DNA from: Sipunculus nudus
Lineage: Eukaryota > Annelida > Sipuncula > Golfingiida > Sipunculidae
DNA length: 64,000 bases
Assembly: GCA_026874595.1 (NCBI GenBank)
Contig: CM049306.1
Coordinates: 10,433,019-10,497,018 of the forward strand
Direction: 5' to 3'
Positions 48,001 to 59,190 of the stretch are shown here, in pieces. Both the position numbers and the translations under genes were made by a program. The notes under the pieces were generated by a model. It saw nothing but the letters and a program-made list of their open reading frames with translations, made no database searches and was not told the origin of the DNA. How positions within the stretch are numbered: the first letter of the stretch is position 1; each line of letters opens with the position of its first letter.

Positions 48001-48040
48001 TGACCTATGGGTCAGGCAGCTCATCTAGCTGACTGAAATA
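48001..48040 (+). mobile_element. Solitary F1-like 5' end
   Basis: TGACCTATGGGTCA (48001-48014) followed by CAGCTCATCTAGCTGACTGA resembles the F1 5' palindrome plus core with changes. No F1 body follows. Instead about 330 bases of unassigned DNA lead to the periodic block. Confidence 0.4.
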
Positions 48041-48374
48041 CTGGTTGTGGCTGTGATGGTACAATACTAGATGCTTTTTCGTGTTAGCACTCATTGTCGT
48101 GAGGGCACTCCATATATAAGCCTGTACCTTACAAATGAGGTAATGGTGACCTAATTACTCATACAGAGGTAGTCAGTGAAGATATGCATGATAAATATAA
48201 TTATAGGAAGAATACAGAGGATCGGAGGCCACATTTCTCTCGTTACACAGGAGGATGTAACAAGCAGAGGGACAAAAGGCAGGTCAAATATTACATCTAC
48301 CTATTAAAACTGCTGTGATGTAAAGCCAGGGTCTCATTTATTACATTCTCTCGGTGGTGTACCGCTTTCCTTAA

Positions 48375-49205
48375 GGTCGTGGAAGGACTTGGTAGGACAT
48401 GGCCTTTACCGTTGGACACCGTAGTCCTGAGGACGTGAATGAACGTGGGAGGTCGTGAGGGATCAACGTTCTCTTTGAAATGTTACAAAATTAACGGAAC
48501 AGAACGTGGCCCCTGGTATGGAGATGTGAAACTCTTGACACCTTGAAGGAATTAATTTCGCGGGTAAAACCCTGGCAGCGTGGCCAGAGCAAATCCTCTA
48601 GTCAACCTAGAACGTGCATTGTCCATAGCCGTAGGATACCTTAGGAAAACGTAGCTGACGCTATAGACACACATTCTCGGTTTGGCGTCCCGTCGGCACT
48701 ACGGTTGGACTCCTTGGTTAATCGTAGCAAAACCTAGTTAGACCGTACTCGAACCTAGTGACCCGTAGTCAATCCTGATCCACCGTCTGCAATCGGCAAC
48801 GTGCCCCGGTGGAGGTTTGCATGCAATACTTTGCCGGGGTCAATCGGGGTGAAAGTGGAATCGTAGTAGAACCCTACCAGAGCCCTGATAGAACCCTAAT
48901 GCCACCACCATAGCCGTAGTGGCCCGTGGGGACCCCCTAGTTTCACCATGCGCGAACCGGGACACTTCCGAAATAACCTTCCGCGCGGGTACGGATCACA
49001 TAAGGCTCCCTAGGGCAGCACTCCGAGATTTCACGGTTCTTGTACGGCCCAGTAGGTACGGTTTGGCCACGGTTGAACTACGATCGACAACGTTCAGGTA
49101 CCACTGCGCCTCGTCCCTCCTATATAGGGCTTAATAAGGTTACGTCCCGGGTGAACTACGGTTAGCTACGTTTTATCACGTTTAACAAGGGTTCAGGAGG
49201 ATTTT
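48375..49205. repeat. GC-rich block with cryptic 10-11-bp period, block 1
   Basis: Motifs of the form (A)CCGTAG, ACGTAG, CCTAG and ACGTGG recur roughly every 10-11 bases. From about 48720 to 48790 the anchors (CGTAG, CCTAG, CGTAC, CCTAG, CGTAG) are spaced 11, 10, 11 and 9. The reverse form CTACGGTT also occurs. The block is clearly richer in G+C than its surroundings. No consistent ORF or known repeat fits. The 71-codon frame at 48919-49134 is a by-product. Confidence 0.6.
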
Positions 49206-49709
49206 AGTAGGATGTCTGCTATAGCCCTGCCAGTTTACATGCGTTTACTAATAAAATGCTTGAAATAAACGAGATTCCATGTACCGATAGACTTAACTCA
49301 GTGCCAGCTCTCATCACTAAAGCCCTGTAAAGTCCGTATGGTGAATCCCTGATATTTGCATATTAAGGCGTCATAAGGCTCTTTGAGGACCTGACGATTC
49401 CCCCTTATTTGCATATCAGGCCGTCACGCCTCATATGAGTAGCATCGTTGCTAAGAGAACGCCAACAGCGGTCCCACAGCTTGACCCGAGATGACAAAAG
49501 CAGCTCGCAGCATTTGTCTGAACCCGTGGATTTACTGTCCAATTGCCACTCGCGATTGGTGATCGTTTCAGTCAGCTGGTACATTTTGACTGCGCTCGTC
49601 GCGTGAGCACATGAATATCTCGCGCTGATTAGCTGAGCCAGAATTTGTAAGCCTACTGTCAAGAGTGGTGGTCCGATAAACGTTAACACTGGGGCTGAGG
49701 GTTTATATA
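49206..49709. other. Spacer with two tandem octamer-containing units
   Basis: ATTTGCAT occurs at 49354-49361 and 49407-49414 (53 apart), each followed by a GGC(G/C)GTCA-like string, so this is a diverged direct repeat. Octamer sites act in some animal promoters, but no gene start is evident. The minus-strand 94-codon frame at 49405-49689 is unrecognised. Confidence 0.3.
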
Positions 49710-50202
49710 GACCCAGTTGTGGCTCTTTATAAAAAAAACAGAGCCACAGGTCCCTGCCTTCAATTATCTAGCGGACAGGAGCGCATGCAGGTGACAACGT
49801 TGTACCCTCTTTGGGTACATTTAGCCTGTGGCTAAGCCCTGGGTGATTGGCTGGTGATTGTTTCAGGCTAGCTGTGTGCACTGCACTGCCTGTGTTACAT
49901 CATCGCTGCCAACTTACTAGCTGGCCCACCCAGCTGAAATGTGGTACATGCGCCTGGCCAGCTGAAACAATCCAGTGTGTCACCTTGGTAACAACGCTGC
50001 CTGTAGGGAGTGGTGGTGTGTATCCAGTGGTCGAGTTACTCACACCAGTGATGATGTAACACATGCATATACTGCTTGAAACAATCTGCACAGGGGCACT
50101 GGGATAGGCACCCAACATCAGGTGTAGCCTACTCCCAGTCCGCTAGATAAATGAAAGCAGGGACCTGTGGCTCTGTGTTTACAACAGAGCCACAACTGGG
50201 TC
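49710..50202. mobile_element. Foldback element with nested hairpins
   Basis: The ends form inverted repeats of about 65 bp (GACCCAGTTGTGGCTCT to TCTAGCGGA, 49710-49775, and its complement at 50139-50202). Each end contains its own hairpin (arms 49719-49727/49740-49748 and 50166-50176/50184-50194). Further in, GATTGTTTCA (49856) and TGTGTTACATCATCGCTG (49891) face their complements at 50077-50086 and 50045-50062, so the whole element is one long imperfect palindrome. AGGGTTTA and AGGGTTAA near the outer edges may be a degraded 8-bp target duplication. It has no coding capacity. Confidence 0.8.
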
Positions 50203-51515
50203 TCAGGGTTAAAGTGTTTTAAAGTCTCGCCGAACTCAACATAAGCGACGGCAATAAAATGTAAAGACAAATTAAATGGGAATATTAGTGGCCAATTGGA
50301 AGCCCGCAATAAGCGATGACTGAATGACCCATGTTGGTTTTGATAAAGATTCTGGGAAAGATCACTGCTAACGTCACTGGAAGAGACCTTAGTTCAGCCA
50401 GGCGGTGATGTGTTGCGCTGATCTTCCGGGAACCGGCCAAGATTACCAGTCCATGAAATAAGAGGGTCAGAAAGTGGTAAATTGGTTATATGAGTTGCCA
50501 CAAGATGGCGGTACCGATACTCAGTGCAATACAACGCGGGAACGTTTGAATTCTCTGTCAGAAGCAACAATTAAGTCATAACTATTTCATGGACCGGGCT
50601 AGTCTATGTCTGTTACTGTTAGACCAAGTCTGGAGATGGAAAATATTGACCGGAAAATCGGAATTATACAAATACCAGCCTCAGCATCCTTCTCTTCAAT
50701 TCTTGGTTAACCAGTATCATGGATTAACCTTGCTGATGAGGTCATGAGGCCTCTTTTCACTTTGTCTCTTTTTTCCAGAGAATATTTCAACGCGCAGATG
50801 ACCTCTATATGTGTTCTAGACGGAAAATGTGCAGTAGTAATTATGGTAATTATGGTAATAATGGATTTGTGCCGTTCTAAAATTTTTGTTTTTCTTCCTG
50901 TCACAGAATGGAAACCCACTCCATGTCCCTGAGTGATAACTGAATTTCGGAACTCATTCATATCAAGGCTGTATGCACCATATATCTGGCTCTGGTGCAA
51001 GTTTGATTACATTCTGTTATATTTCTGTGTTCATTATTTATATTATATATTTTCTACATATACTTTCATTATCCATTTATAATATATTCATATATTATAT
51101 AAATAAGCAATATATTCCACCTCAGTCTATATCAGCTGGTAATGGTTCAAACTTAAAATATTAAAAGGCGGTTTCTGAATATTCTGGTCCCTTGAACTTC
51201 AATTGCTTTATAAGTGGCCCCTGTGGGCTTCATTTTATGCTGATGAGGAACTTTGATTAGAAGTTTATTCATTTCATTGACTTAATATTGCCTTAATATA
51301 TAAGCTGTTTTATCTTTTAGGCATTGAGAGTATTCCTCCTCTTTGTTTCATACTTAAGTGTAGAGCTTGGACACCTCATAACACTGATTCCCTGCCTGGG
51401 ACGGATCCTTTGGAGCAACATCGCTGGTTTTCACAGTATTATGAACATCTAATTAAGTACCTTGTATTTTAAACTGCTCAAACGTCGAAACTGCAAATTC
51501 TGTAGTTCTTATAGG
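50203..51515. other. Spacer
   Basis: No supported gene. At 50496-50510 CAAGATGGCGGTACC resembles the YY1-type element found just downstream of some animal transcription starts, with a 14-codon frame from its ATG. This is weak. Small ORFs around 50700-51160 look random. Confidence 0.3.
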
Positions 51516-52310
51516 CGCAGTGCGAGCCTCTAAGCCGTGCGGGCGCCGGTAAGCACCGTAGTGGACCCAAGTAAACCGCAGTTTAACCTACTCATGCCGC
51601 AGTGGCACCCTGCCAGAGCCGGGATGACCGTACTGGCGATTTATTGGCGCCCTATTGGGGCCGTAGTTAAACGGGTTTAATCGGCATACAACGTACTTTA
51701 ACCATACTAGAAACGTGAATAGCTCGTAGGAAAACCCAAGCGAAATCTTAGAAGGACCTCAGTACAAAATTCATCCCGGTTTTAGTGTCAAAACCGTGGT
51801 TAACCGTAGCAGAGGGGCATTGGAATGCTCCGGGGCAAACATGGATCCAAAACCGGGAATGTGTGATTTGGTGGTTACCGTGACGCTGCCCTGACACTGC
51901 CGTCGGTAAACGCAGATAGCAGTGGCAGCACTGCAGCGAGAAAGTTTCGAGTACTTGGGAGAACGAATTAAGCCTTTCTACGGTCTTCTACGGTAAGCCA
52001 CGTTACACCGTAGGAGAACGTGGTTTAACCGTGGCATTGCCGTAGCAGCACCGTAGATGAACATGAAATATCAAAGGAGAACGTGCCGCGAACGCCACGA
52101 GAACTCAGAAGAGTCACGTTCATTCCAGACATTGCCACGTTCATGCAAAGCCGTGGCTGAACCTAGCTATGACAACATGACACTCAGGCCTTCTGAAATA
52201 AACTGATAGGGGTCGACCTTCAGTTAATCAAAAATCGACGTTTGGGGTGGCAGCTAGGCAAAACCGTGAGACACCGCCGTAGAAGGGCGTGGCAATTGAC
52301 CCCTAGGCTT
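51516..52310. repeat. GC-rich block with cryptic 10-11-bp period, block 2
   Basis: This block has the same style as 48375-49205. From 52009 to 52054 CGT anchors fall at 52009, 52019, 52030, 52041 and 52052 (spacing 10, 11, 11, 11), within units like ACACCGTAGGA, GAACGTGGTTT, AACCGTGGCAT, TGCCGTAGCAG and CACCGTAGATG. Units are strongly diverged. It stops abruptly where a LINE endonuclease remnant begins. Confidence 0.65.
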
Positions 52311-52324
52311 AAAAAACTCTTGTT

Positions 52325-52568
52325 AATCAGAGATCAATTACAAACCAAATTTCAGAGATTCTTATAAACAAGAATGACATCTGTGCTGTGATAAAATCCT
52401 GGATTAAGGAAGATGATCAAATATGTATCAGTGAGCCACGTATTAGTCAACTCGAGTATAGTGTCGCTCAGACCTTATTGGTGGTGGTACTGCAGTTCGA
52501 CTCAATCCTGACCTTGATATCACATTGTGCGACAGCGGAGAAATGAGTTCAATTGAGTTTCCTTATTA
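52325..52568 (+). pseudogene. LINE endonuclease-domain remnant
   Basis: The first frame reads NQRSITNQISEILINKNDIC then AVIKSWIKEDDQ, matching the N-A-R-S-I-x-N-K ... D-I-C-x-x-T-E-T-W-L start of apurinic-type endonucleases of CR1/L2/Rex-like LINEs. After a frameshift near 52465 it reads GGGTAVRLNPDLDITL and CDSGEMSSIEF, the GGG-x-A-V motif and following strand. A TAG ends it at 52566. The usual catalytic E (TETW) is replaced (IKSW). Nothing of RT follows, so this is a short 5' fragment. Confidence 0.65.
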
Positions 52569-52734
52569 GATATGAAAAATAATAATAAAGAAAAATGCAC
52601 CTGCCATGCCAGCATGTTTTCATTTATCGCCCGCCTTATGTTTTATTATGTATAAACTTTATTTAATTTACATGGATCGTACTAAAAGTTAATTAATGCA
52701 AGGCGCTCTTCTTGGCTCGGACCTTGACTTTCTA

Positions 52735-52875
52735 CAGTCTGTATAGGGTTGGAGGAAACAGGAGGGACCCGACGAAAATCCACCAACCTTGGACGTGCCA
52801 CTACAAACCACTACCACCTGACCGCTACACAATTGACCAAAATCCATCAATAACGTTTTGAGTAAAGCTGCTTAA
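52735..52875 (-). mobile_element. SINE-like fragment (middle domain)
   Basis: GGTTGGAGGAAACAGGAGGG and ACCCGACGAAAATCCACCA resemble the string at 56545-56590 (GGTGGAGGAAACCGGAGAAC). On the minus strand both read like the TTTTCTCCGGGT...CCGGTTTCCTCC stretch that recurs in tRNA-derived SINEs of aquatic invertebrates. No intact A and B boxes are seen here. Confidence 0.4.
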
Positions 52876-53424
52876 AGAAAAATAAACCAGTAACCACCAA
52901 CCAACCAACGATGAGAGAGCATTATACATGTTGGCCATGGTATATATAAATGTAAGATTCCGGAGGTCCTAGTATCAAAGATAAGCATATGAGACATAAC
53001 AGGTGTGGTTCAGTGCAGTGCAATGTCTACCAAAATAAACATGCATCCTATTCTTAACACTTTTATCATTCAATGATAAGATACGTATATCCAACATCAG
53101 GTCTAAGATGTCTTATATTAGCGCATAAAATTGTACTGACATGTGTTGCTTGACTGTAACAAACAACTGGTGGTTAGAAGTATTACCATGATTTATTACA
53201 AATGAATAGCAGACTTTACACTCATGTATATGAGACAATACACGGCACAGCACACGTGGCTGTTTCAGCAAACGCGCTTCAAATCCCGCTAAATTACCAT
53301 AAAACTCAATTGCCAATATTATCAATATATAGATTTGGCTCGAACTGAACCCATTCCTTTGCAGGAAACATTTATTTTATATTTTAAAAAAAAACATGTC
53401 AGATAGAGTTGGATATATACAGTC

Positions 53425-53600
53425 CCTGACTCTTGAGCAGGTGTAATGGAAGGTGACGGTTCGAATCTGACAAAGGCAGGTGACCATGGTCATACGTATA
53501 AATGGGAAGACGATCGTACATCTTTGCTTTCCTATAACGGGTTGACCCCAGTGTAATGGGGACGTGGGCGGTAACGTCTCAAAGGAACTGGAGATGATAG
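53425..53600 (+). mobile_element. Possible degenerate tRNA-derived SINE
   Basis: GACGGTTCGAATCTGA at 53456-53471 contains a good polymerase III B box. An A-box-like string, CTCTTGAGCAGGTG, lies about 30 bases upstream. No partner copy was found in the window. Confidence 0.3.
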
Positions 53601-53937
53601 GTTGATTAAGAGCACGGTCAGCCTCTCCGGGGAGAACCGGGGGCGTGCAGGTGGCTATAAACCAGTGTTGGTTGGCTCAGGGAGACACCCTGGGGTAATT
53701 GCAAGATTGAAAAATCTTAAAGGAGGGCGCAAGACTGGCTCATTCCCAAGGGTGCCCTTTTTGGTAAAGGTTACCACCTCCATTTTTTAATGCTTACTCA
53801 ACTTCATATATGTACATCTGCACAATTCCATTCCGGGTTCGGACTACGTGACAGGACTGTATCACACGCTTCCTCTCATTTTATATCCTGGTGTTAACCA
53901 GGCACGGTGACTACTGCACCTGCGGGCCCTGGGTGTG

Positions 53938-54158
53938 TTATCGTCGCCATTGCTGGATCATACCAACGAGGAGCCCCCGAAAGGCGCACTCGTTTGTGAG
54001 TGAAACACGGCCGTTGGGCACGGTCTTCCCATTAAGCTTGCAGAGCGCTCCCCCCGGGGTAGTGCCGATCGTGAAAGTCTCATCGCCTCGGCTAAGATTC
54101 GAACTCACGATCTCTCGGCTTTGATTCCTACGCTCTACCCCTGAGCCACAGAAGCCCG
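53938..54158 (-). mobile_element. tRNA-derived SINE, copy 2
   Basis: It is closely similar to 19516-19736 over about 220 bases, in the same orientation, with B box at 54096-54104 and A box at 54132-54148 (minus strand). Differences include CCCCGGGGTAG in place of CCTGGATGG. The copies share a 3' tail (reading TATCGTCGCC on the plus strand). The plus-strand frame at 53891-54124 is a by-product. Confidence 0.9.
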
Positions 54159-54984
54159 TTTAAGGGTGCCCGTTTATAAACTTCGAGGCCAACGTATTGA
54201 AAGGGCATTAAAATGCAGGCGTTTACCTCCACACAAAAAATAGAAATAATAAAACACGACGTGTGATTTACTGAAAGTCTGTTAAACACCCTAAAACCCA
54301 GTAATGACTTCAGCTACAAGAAAAACCATGCGACAGAACATTCTAGATATAAAAAAACTCAGTTTTATGACATTTTCCATAAACCATCAACATTTTTCAG
54401 GAAAGAATGTATTGCTAGTATTAAGTCATTTCTGAATACTGTTAATAGGAATAAAGGATATTAAAAGGAAAAAAATAAGCTAAGTGTCTGTATCTATGGA
54501 AAGATTCAAGCACAATGGAGAAGGTAGAAATAACATGACCCACAAGAATACTTTTTTTTTCGCATAAACTTCCATAGATTTCAAATCTTTAACAAATTTC
54601 AACATCTTCATTTAGCATTTTAAGTCAGAAAATGAATTCCGTTACCTTAAAATACACAACGGGTCAGTTAAATGGCACCTAAAATAGTTTTACGAGAAAA
54701 CCACAATATGATCTTTATATATATACAGCCTTACTGACAGCCGTTTTGGATATAAGGTATACAGAGGATTCCCAAACTACGACCACATTGGGGAATGACC
54801 AAAAGTTGTTATACTTTGGGGGTGGTCATATTTGTGAAATTCTAAGTTACCGGAATCAAATATCGGCTCCAAGAAAAGTTGTTCGCAATGGTGGGGTGGT
54901 CGGAAGGGGGGGGGGGGGGGGGGTTCTACTGTATACGCCCTTTGAATTTTAAAGTGACACATCAGTCTGAGGTCTGCTGTCTAG
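54159..54984. other. AT-rich spacer ending in a G tract
   Basis: Nothing recognised. Frames at 54746-54952 and 54777-54962 owe their Gly and Pro runs to a 15-base G tract at 54907-54921. Confidence 0.35.
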
Positions 54985-55150
54985 ATGTCCAGGGGGTCCG
55001 GAACCCCCCCCCCCTTTTTTTTCCGCAGCCGCAAGCTTTTTAAAAGTGTTTCAGACCAATTTTTCGCCCTGAACCCCCTTTTTCTGGACCTGGTTACTTT
55101 GGCTTTGTCATTAGTCCTCCTGAGTTGGACCCCACCTTTTCCTGATTATT
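54985..55150. repeat. Diverged relative of the 215-bp MITE
   Basis: CCAGGGGGTCCGGAACCCCC, TTTCAGACCAATTTT, CTGAACCCCCTTTTT and GTCCTCCTGAGTTGGACCCC match the interior of 11450-11664 in the same order. Recognisable CAG ends and a target duplication are missing. Confidence 0.7.
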
Positions 55151-56500
55151 TCCTAATTCCCCATATCTATAAGCAACTACTACTTATATATGGCGGTTTC
55201 TAAAAACAATTCATTGTGGGTAGCCATACTGGCCGCAAACTTCTAGATATTAAGTGAAAGGATCCTTTGCAAGTTTGGAGAATACAAAAACTTAGTTTCA
55301 TTTAGATAGATACAGTGTAGCACGTTTTTTAATTTGATAACTTTGCACTTGAAAGAATGTTCGACTTTATTGCCATCGTGGGGTCACAGAGAGCCATTTT
55401 GACCGCCATTTTATACCTTACAGCACGCCTTTCACCTTGAAATGTAAAATATCCTCATATCTACATCTAGCTGCTAAAATATTATTATATAAGCAACTAC
55501 CTGTTATGTATACTTGCCATCATCTTAGACTTCATTTTGTTTTACTCTCTTATAGTAAGAGTATTTAGAGAAACAACAATTGTAAGAACTTACCTTAGTA
55601 TGCATACTTCTGTCAGAGAGGGTCCTGGCGTTTATAGCTCTCAATTTGATATGCAGGTACACGGCTCCATTTTACAATGGGTAATGTATACAATCCCATG
55701 CAGTTATATGTTACTGGGATGATAAGGGTTCTTCAGTCAGTACCTTACCGTGCAGTTGACAGCCCGGGTTACTACCGGGTTACTATTGTCATAATGATTA
55801 AGACCATCTACTCCATTATGATTTCAAATGACAGGTTCATTTGTACGATGTATACGATCTTCAGGCAGCGGTTATACGCTGTAGTCGTCCCAAATTGAGA
55901 TTTTCTATCGTGTGGTAAAATTAGACAAGGGACCTTTGGGTGACGGCGCTCAGCTGAAATTGATTATGGAAATATTTGTATATAATCCTTGCATATGGAA
56001 ATGAGGCAACAGTCTGTCTCTTACTTCTCGTTTAAACAACACCATTTCTAAACTTACACATCTGGTGTCAAATTGGCAGGTTTATCAATTACATGAAGAT
56101 GCAGAAACCTCACATTAGTGATCACGTATTTGTATAAATATCAGTGCCTAAACTATGTGACTGTCAAATGCAAGTAAAAACCCGACTGAGAAGTATGAAA
56201 CTTGTAAAGATTATGAAATAAGGAAGACGGTGAACATGAGCTGAAGCAGAATAATTATACACATTTAACTGATTCAGAAATAAAAGGCCGTAAAATATAT
56301 GAAAATTTCCAGTTTCAAAACAGAAAAAAAACTAAGTTTGATAAGCATGTTAAACAGGCCATTTTGGTATACTTTGTAATGTGTAAAACATGAAAACAGC
56401 CTGAAACCGAAATATAAAAAACGTTATAAACTTGGATTAACAGAGGAAAATGTGAAAAAGTAATAAAAAATTATAAAAATATTATACAAATAGTTAGTAT
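55151..56500. other. Spacer with a solitary F1 5' end
   Basis: At 55929-55957 GGGACCTTTGGGTGACGGCG followed by CTCAGCTGA matches the F1 5' end. No F1 3' end follows before the SINE-like piece at 56500. Other ORFs in the stretch (55537-55722, 55677-55898) look random. Confidence 0.4.
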
Positions 56501-56665
56501 AACTAATCGAAGCACTCCCCATGTCTCAGGTGGTGACATTCGGTAGTGTACGGAGGTGGAGGAAACCGGAGAACCCGGAGAAAACCACAAGAAGCCACTC
56601 TCATAGTCAAACCATGGATCGAGCTCGGATCGGAGAGAGCTAGCGAAACGTTTCACCCCTCGATC
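56500..56665 (-). mobile_element. SINE-like element
   Basis: On the minus strand a string reading GTTTCGCTAGCTCTCTCC...GAGCTCGATCCATGG (a degraded B box) precedes GTGGTTTTCTCCGGGTTCTC and CGGTTTCCTCCACC, the widespread SINE middle domain. The element is diverged, with no flanking duplication seen. Confidence 0.45.
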
Positions 56666-56792
56666 AGGTCAGCTAAAATATACTATTACGTCAGCTGAAC
56701 ATTAAAATATTCAATGAAGTTTGCCTAATAATTCCGAAATATTGAGTGCATCAGTGTTATACATGGCAAGGCCCAGTCATGCAGCTTGAAAA

Positions 56793-56911
56793 AATGTAAA
56801 ATAAATTGTAATTTGTAATTTGTTATTAAGAAATTTGTATATGTAAAGATATAAATAATGGCTAAAATTTCCTTCTTTCTTGGCTGTAATAAATTAATCG
56901 TAAAATAAAAC

Positions 56912-56997
<86 letters not shown>

Positions 56998-57101
56998 GAA
57001 AGAGAGTTTGGTATCCAAACCCTTAGAATTTATTTTAATTCAGAAACATTAATTGCATTTTAATTCATCATTAATTCGTTTGTGACTGATTTTACAGAAT
57101 C
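56793..57101. repeat. 309-bp repeat with internal (AT)n(AG)n, unit 1
   Basis: The unit starts AATGTAAAATAAATTG, contains an (AT)n tract (56914-56959) and an (AG)n tract (56960-57000), and ends TTTTACAGAATC. Unit 2 starts at 57102, exactly 309 bases later. Its left part reaches 57280 and its right part resumes at 59828, split by an insertion. Confidence 0.85.
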
Positions 57102-57225
57102 AATGTAAAATAAATTGTAATTTGTAATTTGTTATTAAGAAATTTGTATTTGTAAAGATATAAATAATGGCTAAAATGTTCTTCTTTCTTGGCTGTGATA
57201 AATTAATCGTAAAATAAAACTTATA

Positions 57226-57280
<55 letters not shown>
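57102..57280. repeat. 309-bp repeat, unit 2, left part
   Basis: Collinear with 56793-56940 and ending in the (AT)n tract where the 2.5-kb element begins. Confidence 0.8.
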
Positions 57281-57284
<4 letters not shown>

Positions 57285-57406
57285 GGCTGGGTATCGGTCC
57301 GCCTCTTCCGATACAATACGTATTGCGATACAGTTCATTCGATACCGATACGTATTGACGATACGTTCATTTTTCTTTCCATTTCTAAATAAAGGCTTTG
57401 TTTCTT

Positions 57407-57487
<81 letters not shown>

Positions 57488-58477
57488 CAGTAGGACGTCG
57501 AATATCCGAAAACCTCGGGGGACAGGCTTTTTGTTTGGATGAACGATCGTTCGGATGAACGATTTCAAATTAAATTTGTCTGGGAATCATGGTGATTACC
57601 GCCGAGTTCGGGACATAACCGGTTACTGACTGACCTAAACTGATTGAGCTAGCCTATGATTAACGTGTGACAATATATTGTAACATTTTCGATCGATTTA
57701 ATTTATGTATCAAACAGAAAACATTATTATATAATACATGTAATATAATAATGTGAACAGCCCTTTGCTTGAAACAATCGATATCGTACCTACATCATAT
57801 CACGCGTGGCTGCCATGATAACTGGAATGACCTGCCATGACCTCGAAAGTGCTGCCATCTCTCGGCAGATAGTTAAACTACGGGAACCTTTTTACATGTA
57901 CTGTATTTTTATTGAAATTACAAGCGAGAGGATCGGTTGAATGCACAAGTAAACAAGTTTATGAACACTGTTTTATACACAGTAAATATCGGAGACGCAC
58001 ATAAACTGAACATCTACTCACCGCAGTACTCGAGGCCTGGGTGACCACCGGAACGAAGATCAAAGCTATCCTTTAAATCCACCGAGATCAAAGCTGAACC
58101 AAGGACTGCATGGTCCGGCGGGGTTGTGTTTATCACACCGACGACCTGCGGTCTGTTACTCAGTAATGGTATGTTTTAACGTTTTGTTTGCACAGGTTAA
58201 TTACCCCGGCTTGGGCATTCTACTTAAGGCGAGGTGAGGACAACCCCGGCTAGCGAGGCGGTAAGTGTTTTCACTGTGCCTACGCTCGGGTCCACCAATT
58301 AGTCGACAATATGTATCACCGCTGATCTAGCGATCAGACGATCTTTTACACCATTTTATTCTGGAATTTTTTGTTTATGTTCAAATTTCGGATATACGGT
58401 CAAAATTTCGGTTCTCCGTTTTTTATTTCGGATGAACGATTTTTCGGATAAACGATGTTCGGATATTCGACGTTCTA

Positions 58478-58480
<3 letters not shown>
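57488..58480. mobile_element. Tigger/pogo-like non-autonomous element (993 bp)
   Basis: The left end CAGTAGGACGTCGAATATCC and the right end, read on the other strand, CAGTAGAACGTCGAATATCC match except at one base. They are followed by further CGGATGAACGAT-type repeats. TA flanks both sides, here within (TA)n tracts. A CAGT start, TATCCGAA-type ends and TA duplication are typical of pogo/Tigger elements. The interior has no transposase frame. Confidence 0.8.
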
Positions 58481-58539
<59 letters not shown>

Positions 58540-58889
58540 ATTTTAACATACAACATATTTACTATGCTATGCACTTAAGCAGCTTCAGCTTGATATTAAA
58601 TAGATAATCAGACCAGTTGATTTTATTGATCAAAATCTATCTAATCAAGACTACCAAAATCCGGATCTTCTTTGTGCCTTTACCTCCCCCCGTGCACAAA
58701 CACTTTTTTATTGCGTTTGGTGGGGAAGATCATAGGCTGTGTTTTTATGTCATGTAATTACACAGTTTTGTATATTTCTGTAAATATGAATCCCATTAGT
58801 CACTCTCCTGTTTGTACAGGATTTGTCCCCAGGCTTTAACTATTTATTTGACATCTGATGTCCAACGCGGGAGTTCAGAGTAACCTATG

Positions 58890-59190
58890 ACTTGCTGCGT
58901 AAAGATTTTCAAAGTAATTCATAATCTAAGTCCAGTGTATCTTAATAGTACTTCACTACACCTATTTCTGGCCGTGTCACCAGACTAGCTAGCTATGGAC
59001 AGGCAGTGCTGGTAACAAATAGTGTTACGTATGGAACCCACTCGCTAAAACATTTTGGTACTATGCTATAGCATTCTCTTCTGATAGACTATAAAAATGC
59101 AGAGTCCCTTAGAGCATTCAAAATAAAGTTATCATACTGTAAAAGGGCATCCTGCGGTTGTTTTCTGTGTAATACTTAATATCACTTTGT
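58890..59190 (+). pseudogene. LINE reverse transcriptase C-terminal remnant
   Basis: A frame from about 58905 reads KIFKVIHNLSPVYLNSTS (K-x-x-HNL-x-P-x-YL, common near the end of LINE RT). Another reads NSVTYGTHSLKHFGTMLWHS, then ESLRAFKIKLSYCKRASCGC (the G-x-x-LW-S ... L-x-x-FK motif and a Cys-rich tail). Stops and frameshifts are present. The motifs before and after are lost. Confidence 0.6.

Noticed and set aside
49900-50118. ORFs inside the foldback element (49847-50059, 49900-50118)
   Set aside because: They run through the arms of a non-coding inverted repeat and show no family features.
50496-50540. YY1-type promoter with a short coding start
   Set aside because: A single motif match with only a 14-codon frame and no downstream exon is not enough for a promoter or gene call.
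57335-57568. Tyr-Ile repeat ORFs in (TA)n tracts (also at 14467, 58356, 61308, 61435, 62946 and 62967)
   Set aside because: They are direct translations of TA and AG/CT microsatellites and carry no other coding signal.
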